Assembly (NCBI GenBank): GCA_900315315.1 | Contig: OMYT01000013.1 | Coordinates: 1-64,000 of the forward strand | DNA: 64,000 bases | Direction of reading: 5' to 3' | Source of the DNA: an uncultured Eubacteriales bacterium | GTDB taxonomy: Bacteria; Bacillota; Clostridia; Christensenellales; Aristaeellaceae | In this document: piece by piece, positions 1 through 6,936 of the stretch | How positions within the stretch are numbered: the stretch's first letter is position 1 | How the letters are laid out: each line of letters starts with the position of its first letter | Position numbers and translations under genes: made by a program | The notes under the pieces: generated by a model | What the model saw: only the letters and a program-made list of their open reading frames with translations | Told to the model about the DNA's origin: nothing | Database searches by the model: none

Positions 1-101
1 TGGTAGCCTCTCTCCCTGCATGCGCAGTATTTTGATTCCACTACCATTATATGCGATCAGTTCACACCGGAGGGCCCGTCATTTGGTGAAGCGCTTACGA
101 T

Positions 102-153
102 GAAAAAGTGCGTACCCCTGACCAGAAAAAGTGCGTACCCTACAGGGGTACGC
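102..153. repeat. 16-bp direct repeat plus inverted partial copy at the window edge
   Basis: The 16-mer GAAAAAGTGCGTACCC occurs at 102-117 and 125-140 (period 23), and GGGTACGCA at 145-153 is the inverted copy of its second half, so 132-153 can fold into a hairpin. Read on the minus strand the hairpin is followed by five T residues and could act as a second terminator behind tRNA-Val. Such direct-plus-inverted copies also occur at ends of mobile elements, but no transposase is visible. The preceding bases 1-101 show no gene I recognise. Confidence 0.5.
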
Positions 154-193
154 AAAAAAACCCGGTAAGCGTTGATCTTGAACGCCTACCGGG
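154..193 (-). terminator. Rho-independent terminator of tRNA-Val
   Basis: On the minus strand a 13-bp stem (CCCGGTAGGCGTT pairing with AACGCTTACCGGG, one G-U pair, 7-nt loop) at 161-193 is followed directly by seven T residues (154-160). It begins five bases after the tRNA CCA end, so it is the natural terminator of that transcript. Confidence 0.9.
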
Positions 194-197
194 TGTG

Positions 198-273
198 TGG
201 TGGTGACAGTTGGACTCGAACCAACGACCCCATCGATGTGAACGATGTGCTCTACCGACTGAGCCATGCCACC
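198..273 (-). tRNA. tRNA-Val (anticodon CAC)
   Basis: The minus strand folds as a full 76-nt cloverleaf. The acceptor stem is GGTGGCA pairing with TGTCACC (one G-U pair), the D arm contains GGCTCAGTCGGTAGAGC, the anticodon stem CATCG/CGATG encloses the loop TTCACAT, and the T arm contains GGTTCGAGTCC. The anticodon CAC reads GTG valine codons. CCA is encoded at 198-200. A tRNA remnant lies just upstream in the same transcript. Confidence 0.95.
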
Positions 274-297
274 ACAATTTCGTACCTTCGGCCTACC

Positions 298-349
298 AGT
301 CCAGTTGGACATTTGGAACAGTTCGTCCTACCGACTGAGCCAATAGACC
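298..349 (-). pseudogene. Transcribed tRNA remnant lacking the anticodon arm
   Basis: On the minus strand GGTCTAT resembles a 5' acceptor strand and is followed by a D arm sharing 14 identical bases (GGCTCAGTCGGTAG) with tRNA-Val, offset by exactly 76 bases. A T-arm-like GTTCCAAATGTCCAACTG follows almost at once; its GTCCAACTG matches tRNA-Val but at an offset of 95, so about 19 bases covering the anticodon arm are gone. It starts about 12 bases after the predicted transcription start and is therefore probably co-transcribed with tRNA-Val. It cannot work as a normal tRNA. Confidence 0.65.
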
Positions 350-368
350 ATTTCCGGGAACAAAGTGC

Positions 369-397
369 ATTATATCATGACGAAGGGATTCGGTCAA
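369..397 (-). promoter_or_regulatory. Promoter of the tRNA-Val transcript
   Basis: The minus strand carries TTGACC (397-392), a 17-base spacer and a perfect TATAAT (374-369). The predicted start near 362 lies about 12 bases before the tRNA remnant and about 90 before tRNA-Val. Confidence 0.8.
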
Positions 398-477
398 GTT
401 TCTTTTTCCCGGAAGATTTGGGCAGAGGATTTCGGACAGGGTGTTATGTTCAGAGTGTAAAATTGACGCGATCAGGC

Positions 478-1179
478 TCATTCTGCCCGGAAAGTGACGG
501 TGACGCTTGCGGAGACGATCAACTTTGCAGCCTGCACGATGGTGCCGGTATCCACAGCTTCTTCTTTCCCGAGCCCCCTGGCGGTGAAATTGCTGACATT
601 GTTGTCAAAGCTGAAAACGCCGCCTTCGGAGATTGTTTCGATTCCGGTGAGCTTCAGCCCGGCGGCTTCAGCCAGTGCTTCCGCCCGGGCCAGGGCATCA
701 GCCACGGCTTTTTTCAAGGACTCCGCTTTGGCGGCATCCGTGTCCGAGGCGGAGAAGCTGATGCCGTTGAGCGTGTTCGCGCCGGCAGCGAAAGCGGCGT
801 CAATGACCTTTCCGACGCTTTCCATATCCGTGATTTTGATTGCCAAAGTAGATCCAGCGTTGTAGGCCTGGACCTGCTCCTGATCGCCCTGATAATCATA
901 GACGGCATAGATGTTCATATAATCCGTGTTGATACAGTCTTCCGGGATACCGATTGTTACAAGCGACAGACGGATGGCGGCAATGGCTCCGTTCGCCTTT
1001 TGCTGCGCGGCGAGCACGTCCTTGTCCCGGGCGTTCACGCCCAGAGAGACGATTGCGGTATCTGCGCTCACCTGGGTTTCCCCGGAACCGGTGACGGTAA
1101 TCACTGTGTCCGCCAGGGCGAGGGACGAGGTAAGCATGAGGATAGCGGCAAGGATGATCATAAGAATACGGTTCTTCAT
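478..1179 (-). CDS. SIMPL-domain (DUF541) secreted protein
   Basis: The 233-residue protein begins with a signal peptide (about residues 1-23, ending LALA) followed by the SIMPL pattern: a short beta strand with VTGSGE, a central helical region rich in Ala/Lys, and a C-terminal hydrophobic strand ending VSASVTVTF. SIMPL proteins are exported and their biochemical role is poorly defined. The ATG at 1179 is chosen because GGAGG lies eight bases upstream and the residues before it are hydrophilic. The gene runs opposite to cysE and ends about 80 bases from the tRNA promoter. Family assignment is firm, function is not. Confidence 0.85.
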   Translation of the reverse strand: MKNRILMIILAAILMLTSSLALADTVITVTGSGETQVSADTAIVSLGVNARDKDVLAAQQKANGAIAAIRLSLVTIGIPEDCINTDYMNIYAVYDYQGDQEQVQAYNAGSTLAIKITDMESVGKVIDAAFAAGANTLNGISFSASDTDAAKAESLKKAVADALARAEALAEAAGLKLTGIETISEGGVFSFDNNVSNFTARGLGKEEAVDTGTIVQAAKLIVSASVTVTFRAE

Positions 1180-1263
1180 GAATGGTTCCTCCTTCTTCAT
1201 GTGCATACTGCATTATATCAGATGACGGCATAACAGGGAAAGATCCGTATTTTTTCAGAAAAC

Positions 1264-1293
1264 TTGCGGAAAGCCCGAAAATGCGGGTATAAT
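1264..1293 (+). promoter_or_regulatory. Promoter of cysE
   Basis: TTGCGG (1264-1269), an 18-base spacer and a perfect TATAAT (1288-1293) lie 38 bases before the cysE start codon. Confidence 0.65.
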
Positions 1294-1330
1294 ATATTGT
1301 TATGCAAGAACGCGAAAGGGGAGACACGGA

Positions 1331-2197
1331 GTGAAAGCAGAGATCAGGGGGACGGTGGAGGCTCTTTCGGCAGTCTCGACGGACCGGGCCCTGCGCAGGG
1401 AACATACCTGCCCGCCGCCGGACCGGCAGGAGGTTGTGAAGGTGATCCACGAACTGGAGGCCCTGCTGTTTCCCATGGTATACCGGCGTGAATATCCGAA
1501 CATGGCGGATGAAACGCTTTTGAGCCAAGCACTCTACCGCCTGCGGGACCAGCTGGTTGCAGCGCTGCGGTTCCGCATGGATGCGGAGGAAGCGCAGGAA
1601 GCTGCCGCGGAGGAAATCTGCGCACGGTTTGCGGAGCGGCTGCCGGAGGTAAAGCGTCTGCTGCTTCTGGACGTGGAAGCGCTTTACGAGGGCGATCCCG
1701 CCGCGGTCAGCCGGGAAGAGGTCATGATTTCCTATCCGGGTTTCCGGGCGATCATGATTTTCCGCATCGCCCATGAGCTGTATCTGCTGAAGGCTCCGCT
1801 GATCCCGCGTATTATGACGGAGTATGCCCATGAGCGGACCGGGATCGACATTCATCCCGGCGCTACGGTCGGGGAATATTTCTTCATCGACCACGGGACG
1901 GGCATTGTCGTCGGCGAGACCACAACGATCGGGGATCATGTGAAACTGTATCAGGGCGTAACCCTCGGCGCGAGGAGCTTCGAGCTGGACGCGGACGGGA
2001 ACCCCGTCAAGAACATCAAGCGGCATCCGGATATCGGGAATCATGTGGTAATCTATGCCAACGCGACGATCCTGGGCGGGGATACCGTCATCGGAGATCA
2101 CTGCGTGATCGGCGGCAATACCTGGCTGACCCGGTCTGTGGAGGCCGGCAGCGTGATTTCATATAAGGAAGGAAACTCCGGGGAGGAACAGGGATGA
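1331..2197 (+). CDS. cysE: Serine O-acetyltransferase
   Basis: This enzyme makes O-acetylserine from serine and acetyl-CoA, the first step of cysteine synthesis in the cytoplasm. The 288-residue protein has the alpha-helical N-terminal region of the family (PGFRAIMIFRIAHELY), then the left-handed beta-helix with hexapeptide repeats (GIDIHPGATVGEYFFIDHG, GIVVGETTTIGDHVKLYQG, GVTLGARSF). The His and Asp residues of IDHGTG are those expected at the active site. It starts with GTG behind a GGGGAG ribosome site. Its last four bases overlap the next gene (ATGA), so it is coupled to two polysaccharide deacetylases; no cysteine synthase follows. It resembles the EpsC branch of the family. Confidence 0.93.
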   Translation: MKAEIRGTVEALSAVSTDRALRREHTCPPPDRQEVVKVIHELEALLFPMVYRREYPNMADETLLSQALYRLRDQLVAALRFRMDAEEAQEAAAEEICARFAERLPEVKRLLLLDVEALYEGDPAAVSREEVMISYPGFRAIMIFRIAHELYLLKAPLIPRIMTEYAHERTGIDIHPGATVGEYFFIDHGTGIVVGETTTIGDHVKLYQGVTLGARSFELDADGNPVKNIKRHPDIGNHVVIYANATILGGDTVIGDHCVIGGNTWLTRSVEAGSVISYKEGNSGEEQG

Positions 2198-2967
2198 AGA
2201 AACTGAAGAAGATGCTGGCGCTGCTGCTGTGCCTGTGTGCGCTGCTGCCGGCGCTGTCCTGCGGGGAAGGGAACGAGGAAATTCTACAGGAATTTGCACT
2301 GCATCACGGGGACCGGAACAGCAAGAAAATTGCCCTGACCGTGGATGACTGCTACAAAAGCGCGACAGAATGGATTGAGAAAGATATTGCGCTGTGCAAA
2401 GAGTTCGGTGTAAAGATGACCTTCTTTCCACTGTACAAAACAGGCTGCCTGACTGAACAGTACCGCGACCTGTGGCAGTCGGTGCTGGACGCTGGATGCG
2501 AAATCGGGTGTCACGGATATCAGCATGTATATTACGGGGCTCTGAACAGCTGGACACTGATCAAGCGCCTCGGCCGCTGGCAGGAGGAACTGGATAAAAC
2601 ACTAGGATATCATTACCAGACCCGCTGGGCTCGCCCGCCATACGGCAGTCTCGAGGACAAGCTGCCCGGGAAAAAGGGGACGTCCCGGGTGATCAAGGCG
2701 CTGAAGACTTACGGATATGAGCATATTATCCATTGGGACGTGAGCGAGACCAAGAATTTCGAGAAAGCGCTGACGGACGTGCAAAACGGCAGTATTCTGC
2801 TGTTTCACGCAAAGAAAAAGGATTCAAACTTTATGGAGAAACTGATCCCCGAGCTTCAGAATATGGGGTACGAGATGGTGACCGTTAGTGAACTGTTCGG
2901 TTTTGATCCGCCGGAGACGAGCGACGAATTGTATGTATATGACCGGGCGAACTATGAGAAGGAATGA
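2194..2967 (+). CDS. Secreted NodB-family polysaccharide deacetylase
   Basis: This 257-residue protein has a hydrophobic signal region (residues 1-23) ending near LSCG; the Cys could be a lipid site but the surrounding lipobox is poor. All NodB motifs are present: TVDD (Asp51-Asp52), HGYQH (His107, His111), RPPYG (147-151), a WDV motif, and LLFH near the C-terminus. Known members remove acetyl groups from peptidoglycan, chitin-like or other wall polysaccharides using a divalent metal. It overlaps cysE by four bases and is followed one base later by a paralogue, so the two deacetylases are co-expressed. The substrate cannot be read from sequence; wall N-acetylglucosamine is the usual guess. 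Confidence 0.88.
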   Translation: MKKLKKMLALLLCLCALLPALSCGEGNEEILQEFALHHGDRNSKKIALTVDDCYKSATEWIEKDIALCKEFGVKMTFFPLYKTGCLTEQYRDLWQSVLDAGCEIGCHGYQHVYYGALNSWTLIKRLGRWQEELDKTLGYHYQTRWARPPYGSLEDKLPGKKGTSRVIKALKTYGYEHIIHWDVSETKNFEKALTDVQNGSILLFHAKKKDSNFMEKLIPELQNMGYEMVTVSELFGFDPPETSDELYVYDRANYEKE

Positions 2968-2968
2968 C

Positions 2969-3853
2969 ATGGGAACACTGAAAAAAGCGGCGGCGCTGCT
3001 GCTGTGCCTGCTGTTTGCGGCGGCTGGTTTGACCGTGGCTGCGGCTGATTACCCGGAACTGACTCCGGAGGAGTTGGATCCGGCACCGTCTCTTCTGACG
3101 GTCATGACGCTGAACCGTGAAACGGGGGCCGGCGGGCCCGCGACGCAGACGGACCTTCCGGGGGAAGACTTTGTGGAGGAAGATGATCCGCTTGGCGTGT
3201 TCACCATCAACCACGGCAGCCGGAACAGCAAGAAGATCGCGATTACGATGGACGATATGTTTGACACGGAGTGGACGTGGAAAACGCTGGCTCTGTGCAA
3301 ACAGTACGGCATTACGATGACGTTCTTCCCGATCGGGCGAAGCCTGAAGGAAGAGGACCGGGACAACTGGCGGGCGGTGATCGAGGCGGGATGCGAGATC
3401 GGCAGCCACAGTTCCTATCATGCCCAGTTCAAGGGAATCGGGGAATGGATTGCTATCGGCCGGCTGGGCAAGTTCCAGGAGATGCTTGACAAGACCCTGG
3501 GATTCCATTATGAGGTCAGGTGGTTCCGGCCGCCCTTCGGGAATATCTCAGACAGCAGCGGGCGCGCTTCCACCGCCATGGTTCGGGCGATCCGGACATA
3601 CGGCTATGAGCATATCCTGCGGTGGGATGTGAGCAACACGGACCCGAACAAGGCATTTGAGGCTACGCGGAACGGCAGTATTCTGCTGTACCACTCACGG
3701 CATAAGGATTATGTATGTCTGACGGAACTGATTCCGCGGCTGCTGGAGGCGGGGCTTCAGCCGGTGACGGTCAGCGAGCTTTTCGGGTTTCCGCCGCCGG
3801 AAACAAGCGAGGAGCTGTATACTTTCGACATACATGATTATGTCGGAAAGTAA
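2969..3853 (+). CDS. Second secreted NodB-family polysaccharide deacetylase
   Basis: This 294-residue paralogue of the preceding gene has a signal peptide (residues 1-26), an extra spacer of about 45 residues, and then the NodB core: TMDD (Asp95-Asp96), HSSYH (His147, His151), RPPFG (187-191), WDVS and LLYH. Both proteins also share a conserved SELFGF-PPETS ending, showing a tandem duplication followed by divergence of the N-terminal spacer. The ATG at 2969 is chosen because AGAAGGA lies just upstream and it opens directly into the signal peptide; it starts one base after the upstream stop. The longer spacer could place the domain further from the membrane, which is inference. Confidence 0.88.
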   Translation: MGTLKKAAALLLCLLFAAAGLTVAAADYPELTPEELDPAPSLLTVMTLNRETGAGGPATQTDLPGEDFVEEDDPLGVFTINHGSRNSKKIAITMDDMFDTEWTWKTLALCKQYGITMTFFPIGRSLKEEDRDNWRAVIEAGCEIGSHSSYHAQFKGIGEWIAIGRLGKFQEMLDKTLGFHYEVRWFRPPFGNISDSSGRASTAMVRAIRTYGYEHILRWDVSNTDPNKAFEATRNGSILLYHSRHKDYVCLTELIPRLLEAGLQPVTVSELFGFPPPETSEELYTFDIHDYVGK

Positions 3854-3861
3854 TGAAATAT

Positions 3862-3896
3862 GCGAGGGCTTTCCGATCACCCTCGCGCTCCTTCGG
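3862..3896 (+). repeat. GGGCTTTCC repeat, short copy 1
   Basis: GCGAGGG ... CCCTCGC form a stem enclosing CTTTCCGATCA, followed by GCTCCTTCGG. It is the short form of the dispersed family described at copies 8670, 26835, 29428, 32103, 34691 and 39467, and lies nine bases after a deacetylase stop codon. Confidence 0.75.
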
Positions 3897-3951
3897 GATA
3901 TAACAGGGGATTAAGTAGTGAAACAGGAGGATTTCGCGTCTGCGGACGCGA

Positions 3952-3982
3952 CCAGGGCTTTCCGATCGCCCTGGACCTTCGG
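3952..3982 (+). repeat. GGGCTTTCC repeat, short copy 2
   Basis: CCAGGGC TTTCCGATC GCCCTGG ACCTTCGG: the stem sequence differs from copy 1 but the constant parts (GGGCTTTCCGATC and CCTTCGG) are kept. A separate small hairpin, TCGCGTC-TGCG-GACGCGA, sits just before it at 3934-3951. The copy ends 14 bases before the EamA start codon. Confidence 0.7.
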
Positions 3983-3996
3983 TGCAGGAAGCAGGA

Positions 3997-4965
3997 ATGA
4001 ACAAAAAAAGTCTTCGGGGGAGTTTGTTGCTCCTTCTGGGTTCGGTGGTCTGGGGCGCGGCTTTTGTGGCGCAGCGCGTGGGAATGGATCATCTGGGCCC
4101 GTTTTCTTTCAACGGCATCCGGATGCTGCTGGCCGGGGTGGTTATGATTCCGGTGACAGCGCTCATTGAACGGAAAAATGCTCTGAGAAACCGGCAGTCG
4201 GATTCGACTGCGGAACTGATGGATCGGCGGGAAGACGAAACGCAGCGTGTTGATCCGAAGGATCAGAGGCGGGCCGGCCTGCTGTGCGGTTTCATGCTTT
4301 TCGCGGCGTCCTCCCTGCAGCAGATGGGGCTGGTGACAACGACTGCCGGCAAGGCGGGGTTCATTACGGCCCTGTATGTGGTGCTGGTGCCGGTGGCGGC
4401 ATGGCTCCTGTTTAAAAAGAACCCGGGGCGGATCATCTGGCTGGGGGTTGCGCTGGCAGTTTTTGCACTTTACCTGCTGTGCATGCCGGCAGGCGGTTTT
4501 TCCCTGCAGAGCGGGGATCTGCTGCTGCTCGGCTGCGCGGCCTGCTATACGGTCCAGATCCTGTGTGTGGATTATTATGCCCCGAAGGTCAGCGGCGTAC
4601 GCCTGGCCCGGGACGAGTTCCTGATCACCGGGGTGCTGAGCATGCTGATCGCCGTATTTACGGAAACCATCACATGGGAAGGAATCCGCGAGGCCTTGAT
4701 CCCGATCCTGTACTCCGGAATCATGTCCGGCGCGGCAGGTTTTACGCTGCAGATTATCGGGCAGCGGTACACGGATCCGACCATCGCATCCCTACTGATG
4801 TGCCTGGAATCTGTTTTTGCGGTGCTGACCGGTGCGATTGTGCTGGGCGAAAAAATGACGGTCCGTGAGACCGCCGGATGTATCCTGATGTTTTCCGCAG
4901 TGATCCTGGCCCAGCTTTCGCCGGTCATATCCAGCCTCCGTCGAGACGGACGATTTCGCCGGTAA
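3997..4965 (+). CDS. EamA/DMT-family transporter
   Basis: The 322-residue protein shows about ten hydrophobic segments arranged as two EamA repeats, with the typical first helix motif VVWGAAFVAQRVGMDHLGP and a short charged loop (residues about 55-90) between helices two and three. Members of this family export amino acids, metabolites or drugs, and the substrate cannot be predicted here. The ATG at 3997 is preferred over an upstream GTG at 3982 because it has AGGAAGCAGG before it. The 3' end overlaps the convergent SDR gene by 41 bases. Confidence 0.85.
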   Translation: MNKKSLRGSLLLLLGSVVWGAAFVAQRVGMDHLGPFSFNGIRMLLAGVVMIPVTALIERKNALRNRQSDSTAELMDRREDETQRVDPKDQRRAGLLCGFMLFAASSLQQMGLVTTTAGKAGFITALYVVLVPVAAWLLFKKNPGRIIWLGVALAVFALYLLCMPAGGFSLQSGDLLLLGCAACYTVQILCVDYYAPKVSGVRLARDEFLITGVLSMLIAVFTETITWEGIREALIPILYSGIMSGAAGFTLQIIGQRYTDPTIASLLMCLESVFAVLTGAIVLGEKMTVRETAGCILMFSAVILAQLSPVISSLRRDGRFRR

Positions 4966-5647
4966 AGTATTCCGGCATCTCCAGCAGGCGCAGCATTGCC
5001 TGGGCGACTTCTTCGGGGGAAACGATATAACCCGCGGGGATCTGATCACGGATCTCCGCTTTTTCTTTGTCTGACAGATTGGCGTTCATCCGGGTATCGA
5101 CAATGCCCGGAGCGACAGCGTTCACGCGGATGCGGGAAGGCGCGAGCTCCTTGGCGAGGGCCCGGGTGAAGGCGTTCACCGCACCCTTCGCGGCGCTGTA
5201 GGCGACCTCGCAGGACGCGCCGCACAGGCCCCACACGGAGGAAACGTTCAGGATCTGCCCGCCGCCCGCGGAGACCATATCTGGCACATAGGTGTGACAG
5301 GTGTTGTACAGGGCGGTCACGTTGGTCCGCAGGAGGCGCTCCCAGTCTTCCGGGGAGGTTTCCGTCAGCAGGCCGACAAAAGAAACAGCCGCGTTGTTGA
5401 CCAGCGTGTCCACCGGCCCGAAGCGGCGGCGGAGGCTTTCGACATAGGCTAGATCGCCTACGTCACCCAGGTCCGGGATGCAGACAAGATCGCCCGCAGC
5501 GGCAACGCGGCGGGCGGTTTCTTCCAACGCAGCGGCGTCATGGCCGCCGTTCAGGAGAATTTTCGTATAGCGCCCGGAGGCGGCACAGGCAAGGGCAAAG
5601 GCCCGGCCGATGCCGTTTGAGGCGCCGGTAATCAGGAGCGTGCTCAT
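4925..5647 (-). CDS. SDR-family oxidoreductase
   Basis: This is a classical short-chain dehydrogenase of 240 residues. The Rossmann motif TGASNGIG is at 7-14, NNAA near 84, the catalytic Ser at 136/137 and the Tyr150-Lys154 pair in YSAAK. After the first strand the sequence LLNGGHD lacks an acidic residue in the usual NAD-binding position, so cofactor preference is uncertain. The C-terminus GEIVRLDGGWI is typical of FabG-like members. Its start codon shares one base with the stop of the upstream VanY-like gene (TGATG), so translation is probably coupled. Confidence 0.88.
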   Translation of the reverse strand: MSTLLITGASNGIGRAFALACAASGRYTKILLNGGHDAAALEETARRVAAAGDLVCIPDLGDVGDLAYVESLRRRFGPVDTLVNNAAVSFVGLLTETSPEDWERLLRTNVTALYNTCHTYVPDMVSAGGGQILNVSSVWGLCGASCEVAYSAAKGAVNAFTRALAKELAPSRIRVNAVAPGIVDTRMNANLSDKEKAEIRDQIPAGYIVSPEEVAQAMLRLLEMPEYFTGEIVRLDGGWI

Positions 5648-6795
5648 CAGTACTCAAAGACGGTGATAATTCCGCCCATGTTGTCCAGAGAGGAGGTATA
5701 GTTTCTGGCGTTCCGGGTCAGCTGGACGTCCGTGTAGCCGGCATCGCCGATATACTGCCGGTAGACCTCATACTTCAGCACACCGTCCTCAAACAGGGCA
5801 ATGTGCGGATGCTCCTCCAGGTACTCGATGTATTCTTCCATCGTGAAATCCATGTAGTGCATGATGGCGGCATTGCCCTTGCCGACATAGCGGTACAGGT
5901 TCAGGTGCTTGCTGACGCCGGTTTTGAAACTCTTGTCCGTGGAAGATTCCAGCGGCCAGCCGGCCTGGGGGAAGCGGAACACGATGCCGTATTTCCAGCA
6001 GTTCTCGTTCATCCACTTCCCCTGGTTCGTGGCGGAATATTTCATGGAGTTAAAGTCCGGGTTGTTCTTTTCGTACTGCCGAAGCTCAAAGCCCAGGCCG
6101 GAGTTATACTCGCTGGTGCCGGGATAGTTGACTTCCTTCTTTGCTGCCGCGATCAGGGCGTCCCCGGTATACTTGGAGGAGAGTTTCGTGATCTTGTTCT
6201 GGAAGTACTGGTCCTGCTGCTCGTACGTGCGGTAGCCTTCCTCGACCATATAGTGCTCCAGGCCGTTTGCCTTGGCGCCGTCCAGCGCTTCGCGCAGCGC
6301 GGCAATCGCATTCGGGAAGAGGGTTACATTATTGTCCTTCACCTGGATTTTCTGGTCGCCGGTGTAGTATTTGCCGACGCTGACAATGCCGGATTCGTCA
6401 AAGTCCTCGGGCCGGGAATGCCACTCGTTGACCAGAAGCATGCCGTTGTTCATCAGGTCAGCCCGGGTCATAGTTACGGCAGACTGATTTTCCAGCGGAA
6501 TACCGGTCAGATCCAGCAGATCCCAGCCTTCATTCTTGTGTTCCGGCCAGCTCGGGTTGGTCGGGATGGAAGCCTGGCTTTCCAGTTCCGCGATGGCGGA
6601 GGCGTATTTTGCCTCGGCTTCCTTATTCCTGGCCTCCACTTCGGCTTTCGCGTCCGCGTTGGCTTTCTGAATGGCATCGCGCTGCGGCTGGATCACCAGC
6701 GGATTGATCAGAAAGCAGACGACGGCAGCCGCAATGATCAGCAGTGTCAGTACTGCTACGATCGGGACTGCTTTGCTCTTCTTCGTTCTGGCCAT
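5647..6795 (-). CDS. VanY-like (M15) D,D-carboxypeptidase homologue lacking zinc ligands
   Basis: The 382-residue protein has an N-terminal membrane anchor (about 10-31), a charged helical stalk (38-75) and a VanY-type domain. The fold signatures are clear: EEGYRTYEQQ (185-194), PGTSEYNSGLGFEL (225-238), YGIVFRFP (269-276) and YRYVG (301-305). Active members have SxHxxGxAxD and E-P-W-H before RYVG. Here the zinc His is Tyr230, the zinc Asp is Glu237, and the region before YRYVG reads KHLNL, so the second His and the catalytic Glu are also replaced. It is therefore probably a non-catalytic wall-binding or regulatory protein; that role is inference. It is translationally coupled to the downstream SDR gene. 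Confidence 0.8.
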   Translation of the reverse strand: MARTKKSKAVPIVAVLTLLIIAAAVVCFLINPLVIQPQRDAIQKANADAKAEVEARNKEAEAKYASAIAELESQASIPTNPSWPEHKNEGWDLLDLTGIPLENQSAVTMTRADLMNNGMLLVNEWHSRPEDFDESGIVSVGKYYTGDQKIQVKDNNVTLFPNAIAALREALDGAKANGLEHYMVEEGYRTYEQQDQYFQNKITKLSSKYTGDALIAAAKKEVNYPGTSEYNSGLGFELRQYEKNNPDFNSMKYSATNQGKWMNENCWKYGIVFRFPQAGWPLESSTDKSFKTGVSKHLNLYRYVGKGNAAIMHYMDFTMEEYIEYLEEHPHIALFEDGVLKYEVYRQYIGDAGYTDVQLTRNARNYTSSLDNMGGIITVFEY

Positions 6796-6818
6796 TGTTT
6801 ACACCAACCTTTTTAAAA

Positions 6819-6936
6819 ATTCAGAATTCAGAATTCAGAATGCGATAATACATAAACCCATTCTTTTAACATTTCGTCACAAAAATTTAAAATTCCTTCT
6901 TATTTTGCATCTAAATCAAAATAATTCTGAATTGAA
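6819..6936. repeat. AT-rich intergenic element with ATTCAGA heptamer repeats
   Basis: Three head-to-tail copies of ATTCAGA (from about 6819) end in ATGCGATAATACAT; about 80 bases later ATTCTGAATT (6922-6933) is an inverted copy. The intervening DNA is very AT-rich compared with neighbouring genes. Inverted ends around an AT-rich core suggest a small non-coding repeat element; no ORF is present. Confidence 0.45.

Noticed and set aside
172-1233. A 353-codon frame spanning tRNA-Val and antisense to the SIMPL gene
   Set aside because: It crosses a complete tRNA and terminator and lacks any homology.
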